Assembly: GCA_040403095.1 (NCBI GenBank) | Contig: JBBALI010000017.1 | Coordinates: 11,540 to 75,539 of the forward strand | DNA: 64,000 nt | From: JAQVCM01 sp040403095 | GTDB lineage: Bacteria; Bacteroidota; Bacteroidia; Flavobacteriales_D; Crocinitomicaceae | Reading direction: 5' to 3' | In this document: positions 45,601 to 53,222 of the stretch, one piece after another | How the letters are laid out: each line of letters begins with the position of its first letter | Position numbering within the stretch: position 1 is the stretch's first letter | Notes under the pieces: generated by a model | Database searches by the model: none | What the model was told of the DNA's origin: nothing | The model's input: the letters and a program-made list of their open reading frames with translations, nothing else | Translations under genes and position numbers: made by a program

Positions 45601-46640
45601 ATACTTATTCTTTGGTTGTTACAGATGCAAATGGCTGTTCTGTTTCAAGCGGACCATACACTGTTTCTGGAAGCACACCAATGAATATTGATATTACAAA
45701 TTTGATTTCAACAACTTCAGCTTGTACTTCAAATACAGGAACTATTTCTGGAATTACAATTGTTGGAGGTATTAATCCAGTTTTTACTTGGTCAAATGGT
45801 GGAACTACATTAAGTCAAGCAGGTTTGGGAGCGGGTACATATACAATTTCAGTGACAGATAATCAAGGTTGTACTGATTCTGAAACAATTAACATTGCAT
45901 TAAATTCTGGACCATCTATTAATAGTTCCGCGGTCAATGTGATTCAAACAAGTTGTGGACAAGGAAATGGTGAAATATTAGGATTGATTGATAATTCTAT
46001 TAATTCAACATACAGTTGGTCGGGTTCTACCGAAACAACCTTAAACATTTCTGATTTATCTTCTGGTAATTATATTTTAACTGCAACAGGTCCTGATGGT
46101 TGTGAAACACAATATGGACCGGTTACGATTAATAGTTCAACCGTACCGACTGCAGATTTTTCTTATTCTCCCTTAGATGTAAATCCTGGAGATTTGGTTC
46201 AATTTTCTGATTTATCGTCAACTGATGTTGTAGCTTGGGATTGGCAAGCAGATACAGCTACCTTTATAATTGAAAATCCAAGCTATGTTTTCGTAACAGA
46301 AGGAACATATCAAGTTATATTGTTAGTCACGGACGCAAATGGTTGTTCTGCAACAATTATTAAAATAATTCCAGTTTATAATGAATTAACAATTCCAAAT
46401 GTTTTAACGACAAATGAAGATGGGAAGAATGATAAGTTCGAAATCAAAGGTTTAGAAAAGAATACTTCGGTACAAATTTTAAATCGTTGGGGTGATATTG
46501 TATTTAAATCAGAGAATTATTTAAATGATTGGAAAGGACAAGATATGAGTGGAAATACCTTAAGTAATGGGGTTTATACTTATTATGTTACAACTCCTAA
46601 AGGGGATATTAAACAAGGTTTTGTTCATCTTATTGATTAA
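42624..46640 (+). CDS. T9SS-secreted glycine-rich protein with seven SprB-like repeats and PKD domain
   Basis: I use the ATG at 42624 (1,338 residues) instead of the TTG at 42603, because it opens a signal peptide ending NDSIAQ (about residue 20). Residues from about 25 to 200 form a lectin- or fold-like beta domain (DLLLIIQMQGAT, VVVIEVDGNLVINAGGKIEANG). A glycine-rich, probably flexible region follows (NGGGGASHHNSGGGGGSN) to about residue 560. Seven SprB-like repeats of about 77 residues run from about 635 to 1172, each with [NT]xxCxxxNGxISG and a YTLTVTDxxGC ending. A PKD-like domain (TADFSYSPLDVNPGD) and a gliding-type sorting domain (PNVLTTNEDGKNDKF, LNRWGDIVF) end the protein. SprB is the Flavobacterium adhesin moved by gliding machinery, so a surface adhesin role is inferred. 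Confidence 0.88.
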   Translation: MKTIFLLGVLCLFLNDSIAQRAKNGIYTANTTNTIVNSYTSLTTNANSNQSSITVTDGVLTNSVLTTALSSGDLLLIIQMQGATLDIDLTATVDWGGNYTTATGHAGDWANFLDLWGQVTNYNQTGKYEYAQVASVSGTTINLTCGLKNSYVVSGKVQVIRVPRFSQLTINAAASIVPTSWNGTSGGVVVIEVDGNLVINAGGKIEANGKGFRGGQQVDNVSSTAGAGSVNDFPFPGTSSSDAASEKGEGIGGYTSEYIALYSRFGVSAPANGGGGASHHNSGGGGGSNVGSGVYTGKGVPNPTYNAIWNLEAVPIGGVNSAGGGRGGYSYSNSNQNEAVLGPNQLAWSGDYRRNNGGLGGKPLAFDATRVFMGGGGGAGDQDNNFGGAGGIGGGIVLLQVFGAISGQNSTTCTIEANGANGVASNASNLTATLASKFGNDGAGGGGGGGAIIISNNGNVPSSIGLLAKGGAGGNQNLSVGPLQTVNEADGPGGGGAGGQISITAGSATTDISGGTNGITNSTQVNAFPPNGATSGGSGLSNNGVNFYDLTVQNAAICGSGSVTLNVTVVGTLPAGTTVGWYTNQFSGSAFHTGLTYTTPNLNTTTTYYVGVCPGSFRKPIQVTVGTNPVISGTAVITNVSCAGNDGAISGLTASGGTPNYTYTWNGNASTSANLTNANAGNYILTVTDANGCIATNGPYIITSAGGPVINASLVNITNPTCAGGNGSISGITQTGGITTTWSNSGGNTINANNLNAGSYTLTVTDASNCSATAGPYILISPSGPTIDATNVSISNENCGNGNGSISGIISNGVGLINSWTNTSQTNLDITNLSAGSYTLTVLDNQGCTATSGPFIVGLNVAPTIDITGIILNAETCGLNNGSISGIQISGGVAPISYSWTNTSQTTLSISNLNAGNYILTVLDGNGCSAISNSFSIVDTPMPTINDMNILITNESCAGSDGSISGITTTGSGLTFAWNGVDGTLNQSNLVANTYSLVVTDANGCSVSSGPYTVSGSTPMNIDITNLISTTSACTSNTGTISGITIVGGINPVFTWSNGGTTLSQAGLGAGTYTISVTDNQGCTDSETINIALNSGPSINSSAVNVIQTSCGQGNGEILGLIDNSINSTYSWSGSTETTLNISDLSSGNYILTATGPDGCETQYGPVTINSSTVPTADFSYSPLDVNPGDLVQFSDLSSTDVVAWDWQADTATFIIENPSYVFVTEGTYQVILLVTDANGCSATIIKIIPVYNELTIPNVLTTNEDGKNDKFEIKGLEKNTSVQILNRWGDIVFKSENYLNDWKGQDMSGNTLSNGVYTYYVTTPKGDIKQGFVHLID
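44527..46140 (+). repeat. Seven SprB-like tandem repeats within the glycine-rich T9SS protein
   Basis: Seven in-frame copies of about 231 bases, marked by the cores CAGNDGAISG, CAGGNGSISG, CGNGNGSISG, CGLNNGSISG, CAGSDGSISG, CTSNTGTISG and CGQGNGEILG. They match the SprB-repeat pattern and are coding, so this is a protein repeat, not an independent element. Confidence 0.8.
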
Positions 46641-46643
46641 TAA

Positions 46644-46675
46644 TTGTTTTGAATTAAAAAAAAATAGTATTTTTG
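46644..46675 (+). promoter_or_regulatory. Candidate promoter for the SiaB-HDAC-TspO operon
   Basis: TTG at 46644-46646 and an exact TATTTTTG at 46668-46675, spaced 21 bases, 19 bases ahead of the TTG start codon at 46695. Confidence 0.55.
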
Positions 46676-46694
46676 TTTTAATAATTAAATTCTT

Positions 46695-47294
46695 TTGAAG
46701 TACACTACTGAAGATATAATTGATTCTGCATCGAAATCTGTGTTTAACACTATTCGTGACCGCTATATTAAGGAGGATTCTCTAAATATAGTAATGTCTC
46801 ATTGTGGAGCGTTTTCTCAGGATTTAGTAAATAGTTTGGGCGAAGGTGCGGAAGAAATTTTGATAGCTTCAAACGAAAAAAGACAAATGATTAGAAAAAT
46901 ATTTTCTGTCTTAATTGAAGGTCTTCAAAATATCAAAATCCACGGTGAGCCAAATAAAGATCATGTTAAATCAGGGATTCTTGTTTTGGCTAAAGGCGAG
47001 GAATGTTACAAAATTACTTTTGGAAATCTAATTTTAAATGATTTTGTTCCATCTATGAGAGAACGTTTAACCGAATTAAACCTTTTAGATGAAATACAGT
47101 TAAAAGAAAGATACATGCAAGTCTTAAGTGAAGGTATTCTTTCAAACAAAGGTGGTGCAGGTTTAGGATTCATTACTATGAGAATGAAGGCAAAATCTAA
47201 CTTGAATTTTAACTTTGAGAAAATCTCTGAAGATAAGTCTGTTTTTACCTTTGAATTAGTAATTAAAAGATTAACTGATTCCGAAAAAGCTTAG
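46695..47294 (+). CDS. SiaB-family protein kinase (DUF6272)
   Basis: 199 residues, starting at TTG: there is no in-frame ATG before the conserved region, and an in-frame stop at 46686-46688 bounds the upstream frame. The sequence VMSHCGAFSQDLVNSLGEGAEEIL, IRKIFSVLIEGLQNIKIHG (the Asn-containing N-box-like helix) and SNKGGAGLGFITM (a glycine-rich ATP-lid loop) places it in the SiaB/GHKL-like kinase family. In Pseudomonas, SiaB phosphorylates SiaC, opposed by the phosphatase SiaA, to control diguanylate cyclase activity and aggregation. No DUF1987 (SiaC) gene is seen in this window. A PP2C-type phosphatase is encoded 3 kb away. Operon with the next two genes is likely. Confidence 0.78.
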   Translation: MKYTTEDIIDSASKSVFNTIRDRYIKEDSLNIVMSHCGAFSQDLVNSLGEGAEEILIASNEKRQMIRKIFSVLIEGLQNIKIHGEPNKDHVKSGILVLAKGEECYKITFGNLILNDFVPSMRERLTELNLLDEIQLKERYMQVLSEGILSNKGGAGLGFITMRMKAKSNLNFNFEKISEDKSVFTFELVIKRLTDSEKA

Positions 47295-47322
47295 TTTCTC
47301 TAATTTAGGCAATAATTTATTT

Positions 47323-48228
47323 ATGATTAAAGTAGCATTCGATAAATCGTATGCGCATCCGTTGCCCGAAAATCACCGTTTTCCAATGGAGAAATATGAT
47401 TTATTGCCAAAACAACTTTTATTAGAAGGTACTTTAGAAGAATGTAATTTCTTCGTTCCTAATTCTCTAGATTTTAATTGTGCAAAAGAAGTGCATGATT
47501 TGGATTATTTAAATCGACTAAATGCACTCGAACTTTCTCCTAGAGAACAAAGAGTTTCCGGATTTCCTCATACTAGAGCTCTTATTGAAAGGGAATATAA
47601 AATTATGGAGGGCACAAGGATGTGCGCTAAACTTGCAAAAGAAAGCCATGGAGTAGCATTTAATATTGCAGGAGGAACTCACCATGCATTTTCTGATAGA
47701 GCCGAAGGATTTTGTCTGTTGAATGATCAAGCGATTGCAGCGCGTTGGTTATTGAATCAAAATTTAGTGAGTCAAATTTTAATTATAGACCTAGATGTCC
47801 ATCAAGGAAATGGAACTGCTGAAATTTTTAAAAATGACTCCAAAGTTTTTACTTTCAGTATGCATGGAGACCATAATTATCCATTGCATAAAGAAAAATC
47901 AGATTTAGATGTTTCGTTGTTGGATGGAATGACTGATGAGGTTTACCTCAATCTTTTAGCTAAAAATTTAGAATACATTCTACGCGAAATAACACCTGAT
48001 TTTATTTTTTATCAGTGTGGGGTTGATATTTTGAAAACAGATAAATTAGGTAGATTGAATATTTCAATTGAAGGATGTAAAAAAAGAGATGAAATTGTTT
48101 TTCAATTAGTTAAACAATTAAATGTCCCAATTGTCTGTAGTATGGGTGGGGGGTACAGTCCTGATATCAAAACAATAATTGAAGCACATGCCAATACATT
48201 CCGTGTGGCAGTTAAACTTTTTGAATAA
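47323..48228 (+). CDS. Histone-deacetylase-like (AcuC/AphA family) amidohydrolase
   Basis: A deacetylase-superfamily protein of 301 residues. The active-site pair is H120-H121 in GGTHHAFSD, followed by the metal-binding D156-L-D158-V-H160 in DLDVHQGNGT, with a Tyr-containing strand later (FYQCGVDIL) and GGYSPD near the C-terminus. Members remove acetyl groups from polyamines or lysine, or cleave other amides, using Zn; the substrate is not predictable. No signal peptide is present. It is 28 bases after the SiaB gene and shares a base with the TspO start (TAATG), so all three are probably co-transcribed. Confidence 0.85.
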   Translation: MIKVAFDKSYAHPLPENHRFPMEKYDLLPKQLLLEGTLEECNFFVPNSLDFNCAKEVHDLDYLNRLNALELSPREQRVSGFPHTRALIEREYKIMEGTRMCAKLAKESHGVAFNIAGGTHHAFSDRAEGFCLLNDQAIAARWLLNQNLVSQILIIDLDVHQGNGTAEIFKNDSKVFTFSMHGDHNYPLHKEKSDLDVSLLDGMTDEVYLNLLAKNLEYILREITPDFIFYQCGVDILKTDKLGRLNISIEGCKKRDEIVFQLVKQLNVPIVCSMGGGYSPDIKTIIEAHANTFRVAVKLFE

Positions 48229-48707
48229 TGAAATTAATTTTTAAAATCCTAATTTGTGTTTTTGTTTGTTTGGTGTTTGGCGGATTGTCTGGAATTGCAA
48301 CTGTTTCTGAAATTAAAAATTGGTACTTAAACCTAAATAAACCATCATTTAATCCTCCAAACTGGTTATTTGGTCCAGCTTGGTCAACCCTCTACACTTT
48401 TATGGGAATTGCGTTTGCCCTTATCTGGGACAGTTTAGAAAAAGCAAATATCAAAATTTTTAGTTCTAATGCTATTCGATTTTTTTTAATTCAATTTATT
48501 TTAAATTTGGCCTGGTCAAGTATTTTCTTTTCATTGCACATGGTTGCTTTTGCCTTGATTGAAATGTTGTTATTGTGGGGTTTTATTCTTTTGACGATAA
48601 TTCAGTTTTACCAAATAAACAAAGTTGCAGGGATTTTACTTGTTCCCTATATTTTATGGGTGTCATTTGCGACCTTGTTGACTGCTTCAATTTTGTATTT
48701 GAATTAA
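48228..48707 (+). CDS. tspO: TspO/MBR family membrane protein
   Basis: A membrane protein of 159 residues with five helices. The family signature is complete: WYLNLNKPSFNPPNWLFGPAWSTLYTFMGIA, and the later NLAWSSIFFSLH segment with a characteristic Trp. The C-terminal VPYILWVSFATLLTASILYLN is the typical last helix. TspO binds porphyrins and influences oxygen- and light-dependent stress in known bacteria. Its start overlaps the deacetylase stop as TAATG, which indicates translational coupling. Confidence 0.92.
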   Translation: MKLIFKILICVFVCLVFGGLSGIATVSEIKNWYLNLNKPSFNPPNWLFGPAWSTLYTFMGIAFALIWDSLEKANIKIFSSNAIRFFLIQFILNLAWSSIFFSLHMVAFALIEMLLLWGFILLTIIQFYQINKVAGILLVPYILWVSFATLLTASILYLN

Positions 48708-48832
48708 AAAGTCAAATTGGCGAAGGCAATTCCAAGTTAATTTTTCTTTGGTTTTGTTGAATAAAAACCAGTACAACTTCCCTCATTTATTCAAGTTATT
48801 TCTAAAAAGATTATAATTTAAATGTCAATTTA

Positions 48833-49273
48833 TTAGATGGTTTTAACCTTCTTTTCCATTAAAAAATGTTGTAAAACATCAAAAAGTTTATAGGACGGTT
48901 CTATCAATTTATAACCTAAATTGAGATAAAAATCTACTGCGTAATCTCTCGCGTGCAAAATAATTTTTTCCATTCCCAATTCTTCACTTTTACATTCAGT
49001 TGCAAACATGATCTTCCTTCCATAACCTTTACCTTGATGATCAAAATCAACTGCCACAAATCTTACCTGGGCAATTTTATTTTCCATTAAGTCTAAACGA
49101 GCGATTGCTTGAATTTGATTATTTTCAAAAAGTGCAAAATGAATTCCTATTTTATCTCCTTCATTTTTTTCAGATCCTCGAGGTTGAGAAAGCGGCGCAC
49201 GCAAAACCCTGAATCTTAAATCATAATAAGATTCCCATTCTTTTTCATTTTTTGGGGATCTAATTTCTACCAT
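48833..49273 (-). CDS. GNAT-family N-acetyltransferase
   Basis: A cytoplasmic enzyme of 146 residues. The acetyl-CoA-binding motif A is VRFVAVDFDHQGKGYGRKIM (Q/RxxGxG/A pattern as QGKGYG), and the ending LGMEKIILHARDYAVDFYLNLGYKLI is a standard GNAT motif B. The N-terminal PKNEKEWESYYDLRFRVLRAP is typical of ElaA/YitI-like members, so the substrate is probably small. Overlaps the 3' end of the CoA transferase by 7 bases. Confidence 0.85.
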   Translation of the reverse strand: MVEIRSPKNEKEWESYYDLRFRVLRAPLSQPRGSEKNEGDKIGIHFALFENNQIQAIARLDLMENKIAQVRFVAVDFDHQGKGYGRKIMFATECKSEELGMEKIILHARDYAVDFYLNLGYKLIEPSYKLFDVLQHFLMEKKVKTI

Positions 49274-50325
49274 GATTGAAAAGCAATTGAACTTACTCTT
49301 TTTGTATCGATTTTATCAATGATTTCTTCTCTAATGAAAGATTGAGCTCTTTGGTCTTCAAAAACTTCTTTTAAATTTCTGATTTTTCCACAGGGAACAA
49401 AATGTTCAAGCATCCAAGTTAAAACAATTTTTGATGGAAATGATTTTAATTGATTTTGAAGTATTTCGAACAATTTTTTTCTATGAATCACACGATTTTG
49501 ATTAGAACTAAATTGTTCTTCTTCAGGTAATTTTTCTAGACCTAAAAAATGACAAAGTTTGATAAAATGTGTATCACTCCCAATGGCAAAAGTTATTTGT
49601 TGATTATCTGCAGTTGTAAAAATTTCTCCGTAAGGGGCAATTGTAGGATGTAGACTTCCCATTCGCTGTGGAATGGTGTTTTCCATCAAAAAACCAGAAG
49701 CCTGATTTACTAAACTACAAACTGCTGTATCATAAAGAGATACATGAATAATGCTACCTAAATTAGTTTCAGTTCTATTGAGTAACGCAATTAAAATTCC
49801 TTCTTTTAATTGGTGTGCAGCCAAAACATCAATAAGTGCCAATGGCATTTTAATTGGACCACTTTCAGGAGTACCATTCATGGACATGAAACCACTTTCC
49901 GCTTGAAGAATTAAATCGTAAGCAACTCTATCTGAATCAACTCCAAAGCCTGAGATTTTACCATGAATTAATTGGGGATTTATTTTTTTTAGAGCTTCAT
50001 CCGTAATTCTAAATTTTAAATCATCTCCCTTTTTGAAATTGGTAATTAGTACATCAGCATCTTTAATCAATTCAATGAAATTTGAATGGTCAGCATCATT
50101 TTTAAGGTCCAATGATTTGTATTTTTTTCCATAATTGATACTTGAAAAATAGGCTGAAATAGAATTTCCTCTATTTTCACTGGCTAATTTCCAAGTTCTT
50201 GTGACATCAGGAAAATTTGGATTTTCAATTTTTAGAACTTCAGCACCTAATTCGGCAAAAAACATTCCTACTGATGGACCTGCAAGGACGGTGGAAGCAT
50301 CAATTATTTTGAGTTTTGAAATCAT
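49267..50325 (-). CDS. Class III (CaiB/BaiF) acyl-CoA transferase
   Basis: A protein of 352 residues with the family hallmarks: VLAGPSVGMFFAELGAEVLKIENP near the N-terminus, NYGKKYKSLDLKN, LITNFKKGDDLKF, and the LALIDVLAAHQLKEGI region containing the probable catalytic Asp. It transfers CoA between carboxylic acids through an aspartyl intermediate; which acids is unknown. Translationally coupled to the GNAT gene downstream, and 29 bases after the PP2C gene, so the three minus-strand genes may belong to one transcript. Confidence 0.85.
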   Translation of the reverse strand: MISKLKIIDASTVLAGPSVGMFFAELGAEVLKIENPNFPDVTRTWKLASENRGNSISAYFSSINYGKKYKSLDLKNDADHSNFIELIKDADVLITNFKKGDDLKFRITDEALKKINPQLIHGKISGFGVDSDRVAYDLILQAESGFMSMNGTPESGPIKMPLALIDVLAAHQLKEGILIALLNRTETNLGSIIHVSLYDTAVCSLVNQASGFLMENTIPQRMGSLHPTIAPYGEIFTTADNQQITFAIGSDTHFIKLCHFLGLEKLPEEEQFSSNQNRVIHRKKLFEILQNQLKSFPSKIVLTWMLEHFVPCGKIRNLKEVFEDQRAQSFIREEIIDKIDTKRVSSIAFQSW

Positions 50326-50354
50326 TGTAATAAAAACTTATGAAGGTCAATAAT

Positions 50355-52124
50355 TTATAATTTTAGACCAGCGACACAAATATCGTCTAATTGTTCAAGA
50401 TCACCTTTCCACGAATTGAATTCGTCAAAGATCAATTTTGATTGTTCATCACAGCTTTCTTTGATGTTTTTTTGAATAGTTTCAACAATTTTATTTCTTT
50501 TGATTTTCTTTCCACTTTCACCACCGAATTGGTCAAAAATTCCATCGGTAAAAAGATAGAGCATCGAATTTTTAGGTAAAACAATCTCAAACTGTTCGTG
50601 TTTCAGTTTAGTTTCAGAAAAACAGATTGACTGCTTTGTTGCTTTGATTTTATTGAGTTTGAAATCTTCCGCTGGCGAACCGTAATAAAGAGAAATGTTG
50701 GCTCCGGAGTATTTAACTAAAAATGAACCATCTTGATTTTTTTTGACTGAAATTAAACCAATTTCCATTCCATCTTTGATTGTATTGAGTTCCTTTTTAA
50801 AGTGATCGTTGAAACTTTCATTTACCTTGTCAAGAATTTCTGCTGGTTCTCTTAATTCAAACTTTTCTACCACTCGTTTCAAAATTTTGTACGAAATAAT
50901 ACTCAAAAAAGCGCCAGGGATTCCGTGACCAGTGCAATCACAAACTGCAAATAGCAATTCTTCTGGTGTGTTCATACACCAATAAAAATCACCCGCTACA
51001 ATGTCTTTTGGTCTGTAAAGTACAAATGAATCAGAGAAGAATGATTTATATTCAGATTCTTCAGGTAGTATGGTTTTTTGAATTCTTTCAGCATATCTAA
51101 TACTATCTAGAATATCCTTGTTTTTAGATTCAATCTCTTCGGTCTTTTTTTCAATAAGTTGCTGTAAATTTAAATTCATAAATTCCATTTCTTCCTCAAA
51201 AAGATTTCTTTCATGAATTGAAAATCCGTATGAAATGAATTCCGAAATTTGAAACAAAAATGAGACTTCCGAAGGTTCCCAGTTTCTGAAATTTTTCGTT
51301 TCTTCTTGGCATAAAACACCAATTACTTTCCCTTTATGAAAAATTGGAACATCTAGCAATGAAAAAATCTCATTGGGCAATAGGTAGGTATCTTTAAAAC
51401 ATGCTGTTGATTCATGATTTAATGCATCATTTGCAATAATATATGGCTCGTTCAAAAGGGAATCAAAGTAGGTTGGATAATCAACTCTTTTCAACAAATT
51501 ACTTTTGTTAATCGCAGACAAATCCTCAAAATCTAATTTGTCTTTCACTAAAATTTTATCGCAAAAAAGCAATTCTTCATCTTCATTTAAAATCCAAAAG
51601 CTTGATCTTGAAACATTCAAAGTTTCTGAAATTATTTTTACACAATAAGACGGTATTTCTGAAATTTTGCCTGTTTGAATAATTGGATTTCGTGAAAGTT
51701 TTAACAATGCATCTTTTAATTTTTGGTCTTTTATTTCTTTGTTTTTATCAGCTGTAATATCAACGTATACTCCTTGTAGTAGGTAGTGATCTATTTTATC
51801 TATAATTGATCCTGTTAACTGAAACCATTTAATTTCATTATTTGGCACAGTTAAATAACCTTCAACAATAACTTTCTCTTGATTAGCTAAACCTTTCAAA
51901 ATTATTTTTTTGAAATGGTTTTTGTTCTCGACATCAATGGATTTTAAAAATAAATCCCAATTATTCATTAATTCAACATCTGTAAAGCCGAAAAATTGAT
52001 CGCAATTTTCTGAGATAAAAAGACATTCTTCAGTGAAATCTATGTTAATTTTAATTTTCACCAATACACCAGGAAATGATTTATATAAATCATATAAATG
52101 TGATAATTTACTGGTTTTTTTCAT
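50355..52124 (-). CDS. PAS-GAF-PP2C (SpoIIE/SiaA-like) protein phosphatase
   Basis: A 589-residue signalling protein. Residues from about 20 to 130 form a PAS-like domain (FFGFTDVELMNNWDLFLKSID). Residues from about 150 to 300 form a GAF domain (LNVSRSSFWILNEDEELLF, VIGVLCQEETKNFRNW). A helical coiled-coil follows at about 300-345 (LNLQQLIEKKTEEIESKNK), then the phosphatase domain with GDFYW, CDCTGHGIPGAFLSI and FDQFGGESGKK (the metal-binding Asp and Gly residues). SpoIIE-type phosphatases remove phosphate from STAS or SiaC-like partners. The upstream gene, 15 bases away, encodes a STAS-like small protein, a natural substrate candidate. Confidence 0.85.
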   Translation of the reverse strand: MKKTSKLSHLYDLYKSFPGVLVKIKINIDFTEECLFISENCDQFFGFTDVELMNNWDLFLKSIDVENKNHFKKIILKGLANQEKVIVEGYLTVPNNEIKWFQLTGSIIDKIDHYLLQGVYVDITADKNKEIKDQKLKDALLKLSRNPIIQTGKISEIPSYCVKIISETLNVSRSSFWILNEDEELLFCDKILVKDKLDFEDLSAINKSNLLKRVDYPTYFDSLLNEPYIIANDALNHESTACFKDTYLLPNEIFSLLDVPIFHKGKVIGVLCQEETKNFRNWEPSEVSFLFQISEFISYGFSIHERNLFEEEMEFMNLNLQQLIEKKTEEIESKNKDILDSIRYAERIQKTILPEESEYKSFFSDSFVLYRPKDIVAGDFYWCMNTPEELLFAVCDCTGHGIPGAFLSIISYKILKRVVEKFELREPAEILDKVNESFNDHFKKELNTIKDGMEIGLISVKKNQDGSFLVKYSGANISLYYGSPAEDFKLNKIKATKQSICFSETKLKHEQFEIVLPKNSMLYLFTDGIFDQFGGESGKKIKRNKIVETIQKNIKESCDEQSKLIFDEFNSWKGDLEQLDDICVAGLKL

Positions 52125-52139
52125 TTATGATATTTAGAA

Positions 52140-52544
52140 TTATTGCGCTATTAAAAGTACTTCTTTCATTGAGTAGACCCATGTTTTTGCACTTTCAATA
52201 TCATTGAACATTTTTGATGGTATAATTGGTTTTTTAATTTTTAAGTAAAAATTCGTTAAAGATTGAATATAAAGTGAATTGACAATAAAAGCATCAGCAA
52301 GTCTAAATTTATTTAATTCATTTTCAGCGTAATAATTTCTAGATTCCATTGTTGATTCAACATTGTTAGTTAAATCAATGATTGCGTAGTATTTTTGATG
52401 ATTTGTGAAATTAACTGCATCTTCTAATATTTGTTTCATACTAGGTTTGTCAATTTTCAGACCGTCTAAAACTTTGACTGTTAATATAGAATCTTCAAAT
52501 TCATACTTAGCTAAATTAGTTATTGAAACCTTTTTATTATTCAT
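52140..52544 (-). CDS. STAS-like (DUF7793-type) small protein
   Basis: A 134-residue protein read from the Met at 52544 (an ATG at 52568 would add eight residues). The pattern SILTVKVLDGLKIDK, YYAIIDLTNNVES, then NFYLKIKKPIIPSKMFNDIESAKTWV resembles DUF7793/STAS-SEC14-like anti-sigma-antagonist-type folds as I remember them. A conserved-looking NNVESTM segment could carry the phosphorylated Ser, by analogy only. It precedes the PP2C phosphatase by 15 bases. An exact TATCTTTG (minus strand, 52566-52573) lies 22 bases before the start. It may be the phosphoprotein switched by the phosphatase. Confidence 0.6.
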   Translation of the reverse strand: MNNKKVSITNLAKYEFEDSILTVKVLDGLKIDKPSMKQILEDAVNFTNHQKYYAIIDLTNNVESTMESRNYYAENELNKFRLADAFIVNSLYIQSLTNFYLKIKKPIIPSKMFNDIESAKTWVYSMKEVLLIAQ

Positions 52545-52658
52545 AGGACTACAATCTCTTATATTCAAAGATACTATTTTAAATTGATAGCATTTTATTT
52601 TTGAAGTAAAAAATTAAACTTTAAAATTGAAACTTAAGAAATAATTTGAAAATCAATA

Positions 52659-53009
52659 TTATATACTTTCAACTTTAACTTTCGCATGACCGAATCGTAC
52701 AAAATTTAATTGCTTGGCAGCTTTCATACTTAGGTCTATTAAACTTGAGGAAGAATTTCCCAAACGATCATTTATTTTTACAATTACAACAGAATCATTG
52801 CTCAAGTTTACAACTTTGACTAAAGTCCCAAAAGGTAATGTCTTGTGAGCACCTGTTAAGTTATCTTGTTTGAAAATTTCACCAGAAGACGTTTTTCTAC
52901 CATGAAATTTATTGGCATAAAAACTAGCTCTTCCTGTTTGAGAATAGTCAGTTTTTGGAACGAAACTACATCCGACTAAGACCAATATTGTATATGCTAA
53001 TTTATTCAT
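52659..53009 (-). CDS. rlpA: RlpA-like septal ring lytic transglycosylase lipoprotein
   Basis: I read it from 53009 (116 residues), where a lipobox VGCS (Cys14) follows; 53039 is an alternative. The DPBB (double-psi beta-barrel) domain shows TGRASFYANKFHGRKTSSGE, DNLTGAHKTLPFGTLVKVVN and VKINDRLGNSSSSLIDLS. The catalytic-type His and Asp (HKTLPFG, NDR) are present. RlpA in Pseudomonas cleaves naked glycan strands at the septum; the Bacteroidota homologue lacks the SPOR domain, as here. It stands apart, with a TACCTTTG -7 box (minus strand, 53026-53033) 16 bases before the start. Confidence 0.82.
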   Translation of the reverse strand: MNKLAYTILVLVGCSFVPKTDYSQTGRASFYANKFHGRKTSSGEIFKQDNLTGAHKTLPFGTLVKVVNLSNDSVVIVKINDRLGNSSSSLIDLSMKAAKQLNFVRFGHAKVKVESI

Positions 53010-53222
53010 GTTTTTAATTGGAGTGCAAAGGTAAGGCATTGATGTCAGGTTTTCAGTTTTTTAGGGAAACATTAACATTTCAATGTTAGTAAAAATAGAT
53101 TTTTTTGGTCTTAAATTAAAGTCTTTAAATTCGCGAAATAATTCTTGTTTTGGGTGTAAAATTCAGCTAATTTTTCACTATTCTTGTACTTTTAAATTTT
53201 AGAATTCAATCAAATTTTTAGT

